NCBI GenBank assembly: GCA_009746045.1
Contig: RPFO01000299.1
Location: 312,001-376,000 of the forward strand
Length of the DNA stretch: 64,000 nt
Origin: Mesostigma viride
Taxonomy: Eukaryota > Streptophyta > Mesostigmatophyceae > Mesostigmatales > Mesostigmataceae
Direction: 5' to 3'
Shown here: positions 48,770-60,361 of the stretch, one piece after another
Position numbering within the stretch: position 1 is the first letter of the stretch
How the letters are laid out: every line of letters starts with the position of its first letter
Program-made: the position numbers and the translations under genes
The notes under the pieces: generated by a model
Seen by the model: only the letters and a program-made list of their open reading frames with translations
Told to the model about the DNA's origin: nothing
The model's database searches: none

Positions 48770-51700
48770 ATGCAGGGAGGACACGCGGAAATGATAAGAC
48801 GCGGGGCTAGCGATGGACAATGCGCAGATCAAGATACAATTAACAACATAAAGGAGATTGATTGCACTTCCCTTGCAATGGACGCCCGTTTCGTGAACCC
48901 AGTCTCCATGGCGGAGCAGGGCGGCGGACCAAGGACTTCGAGCTTTGCCTTAATGATGAGGCCCGTTATAGCGACCGGCTCCTCTTGGCAGGCTTACGGC
49001 GGTAGACTGCGAAGAGATGGCGAGATGTACGGTCCAGGAGAGAGCTATGACGGGGCCGCCGCAACAGGGACGTACCGCCGCGATACGCGATTACAAGATG
49101 CGGAGAAGCCTGCACAACTTGATGCCTTCCGGCAGGATGCCCCCGTGGACGACGGTTCGGCGACTCTTTCCCCGCATGATGAATCGGTTGGCAGCCCTCC
49201 GCCGGTCGACGTGGTTGTCCAGGAGGACGTGGACATGAGTTGGGCATGTCGGAATGACCCATGTCGCAATGACCCGGACAACCTCGACGTGCCGAACCGC
49301 TGTCGACATGGAGATCTCGCCGCGTCGTTACGGTGCGAACCGTGGACAGCCCGAAGCTCGCCTCCTGACAGCACATGCGAATGTAGAGCCTCGAGCACCC
49401 TCGGGCAGACATCTGTGCCCCCTGCTTGTTTGCCATGCGAATCAGCTACAGCCCCTTCCTCCACCGACGGACCTGACCATCCAGGTGACGCATGTGAGAA
49501 TCACGAAGATGCGGCAGCTTACCCGGCCCAGGACCACCCTGCTCGGCACAGCTCGTCCAATGGATGCACATCAGACGTCCGAGAGTGTGTGAAGAATGAC
49601 AAAGAAGCGGTCACAAGCTGCCAGGGTGCTTGCCCTCCGCCTGCGGGCAGGGCCGAGGCGACCCTCTCCAGCGGCCCCTACTCCCCCGGGGTCAGCAATA
49701 CCCCTGACACCGGCGCCAGCAATCCAGAACCCAACCGCGGGGGTGGTGGGGTCGGCTACACCAGCCACGCCCGGGCCCCCAGTAGAGCCCCCCCGGTCGA
49801 CCCCTCGTGTGACCCCTTGTCGTCCCCTTCATCTGAAGCCCCATGTGACCGCGCATCAAACCCCTCGGACGCGTGTGACGTGCTCCAGCACGCGGACCTC
49901 GGCAGTCGCAGCGCCGTCGCTGCTGGGTATGCCGCCCGCATGCCCGTGCCGCCCTCCTTGCCCAGGGAGGCCAACCAGTTCTGCCGCGTGTGCCAGTCCA
50001 AGGACATGGAGCTGGATGACCACATGATGAGGAGGCTGCTGGTGGACCTGCGGCTCTACTGCCTGTGCAACGGCTCAGGGTGCCGGGTGGACCCTGGGGG
50101 CGACCTGGGTGCGGCCTACCCAGCCTACCCCCTGGCCCCTCGTTGTCCCCTGGCCAGCCTGTGCTGCTGCATGCCGCTCGGGTGTGCCTGTCGGGGGGAC
50201 CTAGGGATGGCCCACTTGGGATGTGCGCTGCTCTGGTTCGCATCGCGCGCATGCAATGTGTGCGAGGTGTGCGGGCTGAAAGTGGCCAACGTCCCTGAGG
50301 ACCAACTGAGGCGGCTCCTGGCCAGGCGGCGGCACATTGATTGGTCGGCCACGCTGCACGCACGCGGTGCCGGGGGAGCCAGTGTGCTTGAGCACGCGTT
50401 AATGCTGCCACCTGATCCTATTGGTCCGCTGGAAGCGAGCGCTAGCAACCACCGGGCGGACCCAGCGGGGGCGGGGCCGCAGGCGGGCGCGCCCACGGAG
50501 TGGTGGCGTCTCGCCAGCCTGCGGTCGAAGAAGGGGCTGGAGATGATTGCATCCGTCCTCTCTGCTTGCATCCTTGCGATCACCTACGCGCCGCTCATGT
50601 CCGTGCTGCTCGGGGAGGTGAGGAAAGAAGGGGGGGGGGGGGGTGACTAGAGGGGGGTGATGGTGTTGGGGAGGTGACTAGAGGGGGGTGAGGTAGAGGG
50701 GGTGATGGTGTTGGGGGAGGTGACTAGAGGGGGTGATGGTGTTGGGGAGGTGACTAGAGGGGGGTGATGGTGTTGGGGGAGGTGACTAGAGGGGGGTGAT
50801 GGTGTTGGGGGAGGTGAGGATAGGGGTGATGGTGCTGGGGGAGGTGACTAGAGGGGTGATGGTGCTGGGGGAGGTGACACGAGGGGGGTGATGGTGTTGG
50901 GGGAGGTGACTAGAGGGGGTGATGGTGTTGGGGGAGGTGACTAGAGGGGGGTGATGGTGTTGGGGGAGGTGACTAGAGGGGGGTGATGGTGTTGGGGAGG
51001 TGACTAGAGGGGGGTGATGGTGTTGGGGGAGGTGACTAGAGGGGGTGATGGTGCTGGGGGAGGTGACTAGAGGGGGGTGATGGTGTTGGGGGAGGTGACT
51101 AGAGGGGGGTGATGGTGCTGGGGGGAGGTGACTAGAGGGGGTGATGGTGTTGGGGGAGGTGACTAGAGGGGGGTGATGGTGTTGGGGGAGGTGACTAGAG
51201 GGGGGTGATGGTGTTGGGGGAGGTGACTAGAGGGGGGTGATGGTGTTGGGGAGGTGACTAGAGGGGGGTGATGGTGTTGGGGGAGGTGACTAGAGGGGGG
51301 TGATGGTGTTGGGGGAGGTGACTAGAGGGGGGTGATGGTGCTGGGGGAGGTGACTAGAGGGGGTGATGGTGTTGGGGGAGGTGACTAGAGGGGGTGATGG
51401 TGTTGGGGGAGGTGACTAGAGGGGGTGATGGTGTTGGGGGAGGTGACTAGAGGGGGTGATGGTGTTGGGGGAGGTGACTAGAGGGGGGTGATGGTGCTGG
51501 GGGAGGTGACTAGAGGGGGTGATGGTGTTGGGGGAGGTGACTAGAGGGGGCTGATGGTGCTGGGGGAGGTGACTAGAGGGGGGTGATGGTGTTGGGGGAG
51601 GTGACTAGAGGGGGGTGATGGTGTTGGGGGAGGTGACTAGAGGGGGGTGATGGTGTTGGGGGAGGTGACTAGAGGGGGGTGATGGTGCTGGGGGAGGTGA

Positions 51701-54700
51701 CTAGAGGGGGGTGATGGTGTTGGGGGAGGTGACTAGAGGGGGGTGATGGTGTTGGGGGAGGTGACTAGAGGGGGTGATGGTGTTGGGGAGGTGACTAGAG
51801 GGGGTGATGGTGTTGGGGAGGTGACTAGAGGGGGTGATGGTGTTGGGGGAGGTGACTAGAGGGGGGTGATGGTGCTGGGGGAGGTGACTAGAGGGGGTGA
51901 TGGTGTTGGGGGAGGTGACTAGAGGGGGGTGATGGTGTTGGGGGAGGTGACTAGAGGGGGGTGATGGTGCTGGGGGGAGGTGACTAGAGGGGGTGATGGT
52001 GTTGGGGGAGGTGACTAGAGGGGGGTGATGGTGTTGGGGGAGGTGACTAGAGGGGGTGATGGTGTTGGGGGAGGTGACTAGAGGGGGTGATGGTGTTGGG
52101 GGAGGTGACTAGAGGGGGGTGATGGTGTTGGGGGAGGTGACTAGAGGGGGCTGATGGTGCTGGGGGAGGTGACTAGAGGGGGGTGATGGTGTTGGGGGAG
52201 GTGACTAGAGGGGGGTGATGGTGCTGGGGGAGGTGACTAGAGGGGGTGATGGTGCTGGGGGAGGTGACTAGAGGGGGGTGATGGTGTTGGGGGAGGTTAT
52301 TAGAGGGGGTGATGGTGTTGGGGGAGGTGACTAGAGGGGGTGATGGTGTTGGGGGAGGTGACTAGAGGGGGTGATGGTGCTGGGGGAGGTGACTAGAGGG
52401 GGTGATGGTGTTGGGGGAGGTGACTAGAGGGGGTGATGGTGTTGGGGGAGGTGACTAGAGGGGGGTGATGGTGTTGGGGGAGGTGACTAGAGGGGGTGAT
52501 GGTGTTGGGGGAGGTGACTAGAGGGGGTGATGGTGTTGGGGGAGGTGAGGATAGGGGGTGATGGTGTTGGGGAGGTGACTAGAGGGGGTGATGGTGTTGG
52601 GGGAGGTGACTAGAGGGGGGTGATGGTGCTGGGGGGAGGTGACTAGAGGGGGGTGATGGTGTTGGGGGAGGTGACTAGAGGGGGGTGATGGTGTTGGGGG
52701 AGGTGACTAGAGGGGGTGATGGTGTTGGGGGAGGTGACTAGAGGGGGTGATGGTGTTGGGGAGGTGACTAGAGGGGGGTGATGGTGCTGGGGAGGTGACT
52801 AGAGGGGGTGATGGTGTTGGGGGAGGTGACTAGAGGGGGGTGATGGTGCTGGGGGAGGTGACTAGAGGGGGGTGATGGTGTTGGGGAGGTGACTAGAGGG
52901 GGTGATGGTGTTGGGGGAGGTGACTAGAGGGGGGTGATGGTGCTGGGGAGGTGACTAGAGGGGGGTGATGGTGTTGGGGGAGGTGACTAGAGGGGGGTGA
53001 TGGTGTTGGGGGGAGGTGACTAGAGGGGGTGATGGTGTTGGGGGAGGTGACTAGAGGGGGTGATGGTGTTGGGGGAGGTGACTAGAGGGGGGTGATGGTG
53101 CTGGGGGAGGTGACTAGAGGGGGGTGATGGTGTTGGGGGAGGTGACTAGAGGGGGTGATGGTGCTGGGGAGGTGACTAGAGGGGGTGATGGTGTTGGGGA
53201 GGTGACTAGAGGGGGTGATGGTGTTGGGGGAGGTGACTAGAGGGGGTGATGGTGCTGGGGGAGGTGACTAGAGGGGGGTGATGGTGTTGGGGGAGGTGAC
53301 TAGAGGGGGGTGATGGTGTTGGGGGAGGTGAGGAAAAGGGGTTGCTGCTGCTGGGGAGGTGAGGAAAGACGGAGAGGGTGTCAAGGTGCTTCATCCGCTG
53401 GGATCCGTGGGGGGCACACATGTAGGGCTATGAGCCGGCAGGGATGTTGATATCAGGGACCGCGGTGGACGCCCTTGATGTGCTGAACAAGCAAGGTTAG
53501 GGCACGTAGAAGCAGGATCCATGTACTGGAATTAGCAACAAGTCAGTGGTCCATGTGCTGATCCTGAGATCGATTCACAGAGGCTTGCGGGAGTAGCGGC
53601 TCAATGCGTCTAGTGTTTACATGCCTCTTTCAACTGTCACCAATAGCATGGATGGCTGACTCGTTAGCGAGCCTACCGCGCTATAAATGGGTGTTTGCCT
53701 CTGTTCAAGTGACAGCCGTGTGACGGGTGGCTTCTCTGGAAGGTGCGATGAGGTCGCATGGCCTCGTGTGTGCCTCTCCTCATGGGCCGCATGCAGGGGG
53801 GTGGGTGGGGCCCGGTGGTAAGGCTAGGGATGGTGGGCGTAGAGTTTGGGTTATCAGGGCGTAGCTTCAGGGTACCGAACATTCGGGGTTTAGGGTTTTG
53901 GACCTAGGGCCCTCACGCATTGGACAAACATGCTGCACGGTTCATGTCTCTGCCGTCACCTCGTGCACAGGAAGACCTGCCGCGACGGGCGAAGCAAGCT
54001 CGTCTGTCCCACCCCCTCTTCTTGCGCTGTGCTGGCTCCACCTGGACCGCAACCCCATAGTCTTCGCGAGAGCAACCCCTGCGAATGGCTCCAACTTGCG
54101 ATGTCTTGCCTCTGCCACCTGTCACTGACACTCCCTCCTTGCCCCAATGCATGCCTCGCCCGCCTTGCTGGTCGTGGTTTTGGTCGTGGTTCTGGTTGTG
54201 GTTCTGGTCGTGGTTCTGGTCGTGGTTTTGGCCGTGCTGCTGGTTGTGGGTCTGGTGGTGGTTCTGGTCGTGCTGCTGGTCATGTGTTGCTCTCCTTTGC
54301 TGCTGGTGGGGCCGTGCATGTCCCATACCTCCTGGCTCCATCCAGCACCCGACCCTGATAGGCCTCAACTACGTCATCGGCCTCATCTTGGGAGTGCTCA
54401 CTGTTGCATGGTTCCGAACGGTGAGAAGTAACTTAGTTGTATTCTCTGCATTCGCTGTATTAGCTTTACTCTGTATTAGACTTGCATGGTGTCGAAAGTT
54501 GCATGGTAACTTAGCTGTATTCGCTGTATTCGCTTTACTCTGTATTAGACTTGCATGGTGTCGAACAGTGCATGGTAACTTAGCTGTATTCGCCGTATTA
54601 GCTTTACACTGTACTAGACTTGCATGGTGTCAAACGTTGCATGGTAACTTAGCTGCATTCTCTGTATTAGCTTTACACTGTACTAGACTTGCATGGTGTC

Positions 54701-54971
54701 AAACGTTGCATGGTAACTTAGCTGTATTCGCTGTATTAGCTTTTTCTGTACTAGACTTGCATGGTTTTGGACGGGGTGTGGTAACCCACCACTCAATTCA
54801 CCCACCCACCCACCCACCCACCCACCCCACCCACCCACCCACCCACCCACCCACCCACCCACCCACCCACCCACCCACCCACCCACCCACCCACCCACCC
54901 ACCCACCCACCCACCCACCCACCCACCCACCCACCCACCCACCCACCCACCCACCCACCCACCCACCCACC

Positions 54972-55015
<44 letters not shown>

Positions 55016-55847
55016 CGCGCGTACCCCCGCCCCCCCCCCCACCACCACACACACACAATGCCCACCTGTTAGCCCCGCTTCTCTGCCGGGTTCACCTCCA
55101 CATGGCAGCCTCTGTACATCGTTCCTGTTGTATATTTTTAAACGTACGTTAAAGGTGCGATACCTTACTTGTTGGCACAGTGTGGCCGGATTACGCGTCA
55201 CCCGATCTGGCAACGCCCTTGGTTGGGCGTACCCTGCGGGTCTTCCTGTCCGTGCTACTACGATTTCTATCATAATTATCTGCAAACACCACTTATCACG
55301 TATGTTGGTCACCAATGACTACTATGTATACATGTACTAGACCATGGCGACAGGTTGAAGCGGTACCAATCGTGCTTGTAGTTCCATACCTCGCAGGCCA
55401 GGCCACCACCAGAGAGCGGTGACCACATGCAGCCTTGCATGGCAGCTCTATGTTCCTGTAGAAGAACGGGGCAAACTGATATCTTAGGGGAAGGGTAGCC
55501 CCCACGAAGCCTAGTGATACCTTGCGTCTGTTACTTGGCAATGGGCATCCTTGGCTTCAGGGCACCTTTCTCATCCCAGATATGCTTGGCTTACGTGGTC
55601 ACTGTGCCTGGACTAGGTGGTCACTATGCCTGGATTATGTGGCCATTATACCTGGATTACATTGTCACTATGCTCAAGCTCCATCCCCTCCTGTCACCCA
55701 CTGCACTGTCCCACACACCCTGCGCCCGCCCTGCAGTGCATCCTGCCCCGCTTCAAGAGCGGGCCAGTACGCCACTGGATGGTCCTCCTCTTCTTGTGGT
55801 TCCTCCTGTTCGGCATTTCAGGGGTGGGCATGCGGCTAGTGCGGTGA
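48770..55847 (+). CDS. MARCH-type RING-CH membrane E3 ubiquitin ligase, three exons
   Basis: Exons 48770-50617, 54346-54420 and 55737-55847 join in phase 0 (GAG/GTGAGG, CAG/CAC, ACG/GTGAGA, CAG/TGC) and encode 677 residues. Residues 1-400 are low-complexity, rich in Pro, Ser and acidic residues. Residues 405-501 hold a RING-CH finger that would recruit a ubiquitin-charged E2: C405-x2-C408, then C472-x-C474-x7-H482-x2-C485, then C498-x2-C501. Three hydrophobic segments follow: residues about 593-615 (ASVLSACILAITYAPLMSVL), exon 2 (NYVIGLILGVLTVAWF) and exon 3 (WMVLLFLWFLLFGISGVGM), giving a multi-pass membrane anchor typical of the family. The spacing before C472 is long because of an inserted Cys-rich loop. 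The start is the first ATG of the frame; upstream exons cannot be excluded. Introns 1 and 2 (3.7 and 1.3 kb) are filled by satellites. Confidence 0.82.
50640..53380 (+). repeat. 32-bp minisatellite filling RING-CH intron 1, about 85 units
   Basis: The unit of 31-33 bp contains GGGGGAGGTGACTAGAGGG and GTGATGGTG followed by TTGG or CTGG. The array starts within 25 bases of the exon 1 donor. Its last unit (53350-53372) reads TGCTGCTGGGGAGGTGAGGA, almost identical to the end of exon 1 plus donor (TGCTGCTCGGGGAG/GTGAGG). Length changes of one G between units are common. Confidence 0.95.
54165..54290 (+). repeat. Imperfect 12-bp repeat before exon 2
   Basis: About ten units of the form GGTCGTGGTTCT with T, G and C variants lie in the end of intron 1, 55 bases before the exon 2 acceptor. 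Every third register would encode Gly-Arg-Gly-Ser repeats, but no splice evidence places it in an exon. Confidence 0.7.
54421..54770 (+). repeat. Tandem repeat at the start of RING-CH intron 2
   Basis: Four to five units of about 62-75 bp contain CTTGCATGGTGTCGAA, GCATGGTAACTTAGCTGTATT and TTTACTCTGTATTAGA. The exon 2 end and donor (TTGCATGGTTCCGAACG/GTGAGAAGTAACTTAG) is recognisable as the first unit. Confidence 0.85.
54796..55012. repeat. (CCCA)n followed by (CA)n in RING-CH intron 2
   Basis: About 43 CCCA units, with one single-base slip near 54824, pass directly into about 19 CA units at 54973-55012. The adjacent open frames are repeat translation. Confidence 0.97.
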
Positions 55848-56384
55848 TAGCGACGCATGCGGGTACCCCGCTGATGGCTGCAGGTGCGAGGTTGCAAACG
55901 TGCTGACATCGGCGAGATCGTGCCATCGGCTTGGTGACATCATGCCCGCAGTATTCCTGGTTTTGTTCACTGGTTCTTGTTCACCTGGCGTTTTCCTGCA
56001 TGCTACTTGGCAGCTGTTCTTAATCAGCTATTATTTTTATTATTAAGGGGCTCTGCTGGATCCCATGGAGTAGCAGCTCCGCCTCGACAGCACGCATGGA
56101 GGAACTTGCCCATGCCCGTTACATCGTGATCAATACCCGACATGGTCGCTTCTGACCCACTTTCTATCTGTCTTATGGAACACTCCGACGCATTTTTTAG
56201 GGACAAATACGGCGTTGCCATCATCGGGGGCAAGGAAACCTGACAGCGCAGGTGTCACCAAAATTCCTAGCAGAGCTTTCAGTCGAGGAGCTGGAAAAAG
56301 TGTTTTTGTAGTGCTGCAACATAATTATTTAGTTTCTTACCCCAAGGTGAGAGCACATTTGTTCACACGTTAAAAAATAAAAGT
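55848..56384. other. Downstream of the RING-CH gene; no gene seen
   Basis: The 3' UTR of the ligase gene must start here. I see no other open frame with support and no clear polyadenylation signal. Confidence 0.5.
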
Positions 56385-56600
56385 AAATTGTAACATATCT
56401 CCGTTGGGAGTACATGTAGTGCTCACATATCCCTGAGAAGGGGCATATGGCTTTTAATACATTCTGGGCTACTTCCTGCAAGGGTAGGGTGTAAACTACA
56501 CCTGCTCTGGGTGCACAAAGTGCACCTGCACCACTATGTATTCCAGCGCCTAAGGTGCGGACATAGGGTGGAAGATCATCATGGCTAAACAATGGCTAGG
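56385..56600 (-). mobile_element. Family A short retroelement copy
   Basis: On the - strand it has GTGGTGCAGGTGCACTTTG, CATATGCCCCTTCTCAGGG and CTCCCAACGGAG in the order of the LINE-c 3' UTR, then an AT-rich tail at 56370-56390. The right part (56551-56600) matches 8448-8500. Confidence 0.65.
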
Positions 56601-57215
56601 GCATGGCTTCTCATGGTTTACAGGATGCTCCGACAGGTCCTGAATGTAGGGTTTTCCACGCGTAGGTCACTAGAGTCTTTGTATCAGGGTATGCCTCGCA
56701 TTTCCGACAATATTAGGCAGCGTAGGATAGCATTTGTAGGACATCTTGCTCGCACCAGTCAGGTCGACACCGCCCTTGGTTTGGCCGGCCCCCAGCGGCT
56801 TGGCCAACCAGGGCGGCACATTTTGACCTGGCCTGGCCCCGGCCCAAAGAAAGTTGGGTAAACCCGCCATGAACTACACCCAGATGTTGCTGGCCGACCT
56901 AGTGGTCTTAGCTCGATCAGTTTGAACACCGCATTCACTCCCTCTCTCTTCTTTGGACTGCTATGCAGAACAAGAAGTGGTGGCAGAAGATTGTCCAGGC
57001 TCACACGCCAGCCCCTGTGGGCAGGCCACCTCCCCCCAAGGGGAAGGGCGTTTTGCTAAGTAGTGTAGTTAGGATTTTCTATACTAGATAGCTTAAGAGT
57101 TAGGTCAGTTGGATTACGCGGCTTCTCCCACCTCCGGCCACCCATGACCAGCAAGGAATATGTGCTACAACATGATCTCCCAACGGAGTCATGTAAGCAA
57201 ATTTTATTTGTTTTT
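56601..57215 (+). mobile_element. 5'-truncated LINE fragment, LINE-b subfamily
   Basis: The open frame 56592-56861 includes RISDNIRQRRIAFVGHLART and QVDTALGLAGPQRLGQPGRH, almost identical to the C-terminus of LINE-b ORF2. The 3' UTR follows and ends in CTCCCAACGGAG (57178-57190) plus an AT-rich tail. Only the last part of the element was copied, as is usual for target-primed insertion. Confidence 0.85.
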
Positions 57216-57400
57216 TTTAATCGCAGCCTCCAGGCTGTGTTGCGTAGTCGAGCGTTTGCTCGTCATAATAATGCTTCGGGAAAATATATCAGCGTGTGCG
57301 TCTTAGAAAGACGAAGCGATTGTGATATTCAGTCAGCCGAACGGTGGTGCCCCGCGGAACGTGAAAGTTATGAGCTCCGCCGTCAGCCATGGCTACCTCG
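57215..57400 (-). mobile_element. Family B short retroelement copy
   Basis: On the - strand it begins with the GAGCCAC array, then ATGGCTGACGGCGGAGCTC and the TTTCTAAGACGCACAC word, and ends in an A-rich tail near 57215. It is homologous to 17753-17990 and to the 5' end of LINE-d. Confidence 0.55.
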
Positions 57401-57536
57401 TGGCTCGTGGCTCGTGGCTCGTGGCTCGTGGCTCGTGGCTCGTGGCTCGTGGCTCGTGGCTCGTGGCTCGTGGCTCGTGGCTCGTGGCTCGTGGCTCGTG
57501 GCTCGTGGCTCGTGGCTCGTGGCTCGTGGCTCGCCA
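57394..57536. repeat. (GTGGCTC)n heptanucleotide array
   Basis: About twenty perfect 7-bp units. The start is continuous with the family B copy, which at 17955-17975 has only two to three units, so the array grew from the element 5' end. Seven-base units give the GSWLVAR repeat frame, which is not a gene. Confidence 0.95.
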
Positions 57537-57587
57537 GCTCGTTCACACGTTAACACTGTGTACTTTTAAAACGTACGTTTTTGTAGG

Positions 57588-57637
57588 TATTAATTAATTA
57601 ATTAATTAATTAATTAATTAATTAATTAATTAATTAG
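57588..57637. repeat. (TTAA)n tail tract
   Basis: Twelve uninterrupted TAAT/ATTA units of the kind that end LINE copies in this window. It precedes a LINE fragment on the + strand. Confidence 0.9.
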
Positions 57638-57930
57638 GGCGATGTGGGCCCTGCCGGGGGGCTTAAGACGGGCCAACCAGGTAGACACCTCCTCCAATGG
57701 CAGGGTCCCCTTGTCCCATCGCAAACCACTGGCAAACTTGCGCGCGCCGGGCACCGGCGTCCGGCGCGGCGCGACCCGGACCTATGTGACACAACTGCTT
57801 GAAGATGCAGGGCTTCTGGGACTGAGGGGATTCATAAGTGTTTGCTCAATTTCATAAATTTTACTCAATTTTTCCACATGTGATTAAATCCTTATATTTG
57901 TCAATAAAGCAGGGGTCATCCAGCCTTCAG

Positions 57931-59140
57931 ACCATGAAAATAGACCACCCACAAAAATTGGGCTCATTCTGAGCTCAAATGGTGACATGTGACAGCATAC
58001 ATGTGCAGTTTTTCGTCATTTTCCCCCTTTTCTTACATGAAACAAATATGAATAGTGAACAAATGAACTCATATCAGGCTGGATTCTTGCAGGCAGCATC
58101 TAGACCATGAAAATAGACCACCCACAAAAATTGGGCTCATTCTGAGCTCAAATGGTGACATTTGACCGCATACATGTGCAGTTTTTCGTCATTTTCCCCC
58201 TTTTCTTACATGAAACAAATATGAATAGTGAACAAATGAACTCATATCAGGCTGGGTTCTTGCAGGCAGCATCTAGACCATGAAAATAGACCACCCACAA
58301 AAATTGGGCTCATTCTGAGCTCAAATGGTGACATGTGACAGCATACATGTGCAGTTTTTCGTCATTTTCCCCCTTTTCTTACATGAAACAAATATGAACA
58401 GTGAACAAATGAACTCATATCAGGCTGGGTTCTTGCAGGCAGCATCTAGACCATGAAAATAGACCACCCACAAAAATTGGGCTCATTCTGAGCTCAAATG
58501 GTGACATTTGACCGCATACATGTGCAGTTTTTCGTCATTTTCCCCCTTTTCTTACATGAAACAAATATGAATAGTGAACAAATGAACTCATATCAGGCTG
58601 GATTCTTGCAGGCAGCATCTAGACCATGAAAATAGACCACCCACAAAAATTGGGCTCATTCTGAGCTCAAATGGTGACATGTGACAGCATACATGTGCAG
58701 TTTTTCGTCATTTTCCCCCTTTTCTTACATGAAACAAATATGAACAGTGAACAAATGAACTCATATCAGGCTGGGTTCTTGCAGGCAGCATCTAGACCAT
58801 GAAAATAGACCACCCACAAAAATTGGGCTCATTCTGAGCTCAAATGGTGACATGTGACAGCATACATGTGCAGTTTTTCGTCATTTTCCCCCTTTTCTTA
58901 CATGAAACAAATATGAACAGTGAACAAATGAACTCATTTCAGGCTGGATTCTTGCAGGCAGCATCTAGACCATAAAAATAGACCACCCACAAAAATTGGG
59001 CTCATTCTGAGCTCAAATGGTGACACGTGACAGCATACATGTGCAGTTTTTCGTCATTTTCTCGGTTATCTTGGTTATGAAACAAATATGAATATTGAAC
59101 AAATGAACTCAGATCAGGCTGGAAACTTGTAAGCAGCATG
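57931..59140 (+). repeat. Left satellite arm, 173-bp units
   Basis: Units start with ACCATGAAAATAGACC at 57931, 58104, 58277, 58450, 58623, 58796 and 58969, an exact 173-bp spacing. Variants (GTGACAGC or TTGACCGC, GAATAG or GAACAG) partly alternate, hinting at a dimeric higher-order unit. The last unit is diverged. Confidence 0.96.
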
Positions 59141-59326
59141 TAGACCATCAAAATAGACTGTTTACAGCTCAAAAGGTGACAAATGAAAGGAAAACAATGC
59201 AGTTTGATGCCATTGCCACTGTTCTCTTGAATAAAACATTTTTGTGCGACCAAATGAAATTCATGGGCATTCATTGACAATCCTCGAGGTTCGTGCAGTC
59301 TGAATTTCGTACAACGGTAGTATGAA

Positions 59327-60305
59327 GTTCAGACTGGACGGGCAGTCTCGGGTCTTCGATGAATGAATTCCAGTGAATGCAAGATGAATTGCCGAGACCG
59401 ACCTGTTAGCAAGGAAATTCGTCCTTTTCGTATGTTCAGACTGGACGGGCAGTCTCGGGGCTTCGATGAGTGAATTCCAGTGAATGCAAGATGAATTGCC
59501 GAGACCGACCTGTTAGCAAGGAAATTCAAGTCCTTTTCGTATGTTCAGACTGGACGGGCAGTCTCGGGGCTTCGATGAGTGAATTCCAGTGAATGCAAGA
59601 TGAATTGCCGAGACCGACCTGTTAGCAAGGAAATTCAAGTCCTTTTCGTATGTTCAGACTGGACGGGCAGTCTCGGGGCTTCGATGAGTGAATTCCAGTG
59701 AATGCAAGATGAATTGCCGAGACCGACCTGTTAGCAAGGAAATTCAAGTCCTTTTCGTATGTTCAGACTGGACGGGCAGTCTCGGGGCTTCGATGAGTGA
59801 ATTCCAGTGAATGCAAGATGAATTGCCGAGACCGACCTGTTAGCAAGGAAATTCAAGTCCTTTTCGTATGTTCAGACTGGACGGGCAGTCTCGGGGCTTC
59901 GATGAGTGAATTCCAGTGAATGCAAGATGAATTGCCGAGACCGACCTGTTAGCAAGGAAATTCAAGTCCTTTTCGTATGTTCAGACTGGACGGGCAGTCT
60001 CGGGGCTTCGATGAGTGAATTCCAGTGAATGCAAGATGAATTGCCGAGACCGACCTGTTAGCAAGGAAATTCAAGTCCTTTTCGTATGTTCAGACTGGAC
60101 GGGCAGTCTCGGGGCTTCGATGAGTGAATTCCAGTGAATGCAAGATGAATTGCCGAGACCGACCTGTTAGCAAGGAAATTCAAGTCCTTTTCGTATGTTC
60201 AGACTGGACGGGCAGTCTCGGGGCTTCGATGAATGAATTCCAGTGAATGCAAGATGAATTGCCGAGACCGACCTGTTAGCAAGGAAATTCAAGTCCTTTT
60301 CGTAT
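59327..60305 (+). repeat. 109-bp tandem array, nine units
   Basis: Units start with GTTCAGACTGGACGGGC at 59327, 59434 and then every 109 bp from 59543. The first unit is 2 bp shorter. Each unit contains GTCTCGG and, 50 bases on, its inverse CCGAGAC. The middle units are almost identical, which suggests recent amplification. Confidence 0.97.
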
Positions 60306-60361
60306 GTGCGCGAAACATGAGGGGTGGGAAAACGGAATAAGCACAGAAAACGGAATCAGCG

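Noticed and set aside
49596-50583. Several 140-240 residue frames on both strands across the RING-CH exon
   Set aside because: They overlap the RING-CH frame, which has the ordered Cys/His pattern; the others are GC-rich shadows.
50640-53380. CRISPR-like array or coding satellite
   Set aside because: Units are contiguous without unique spacers, sit in a eukaryotic intron and vary in length by single G bases.
57931-59140. Centromeric satellite
   Set aside because: The 173-bp length is satellite-like, but the array has only seven units, has an inverted partner and is bounded by a target duplication, so a transposon arm explains it better.
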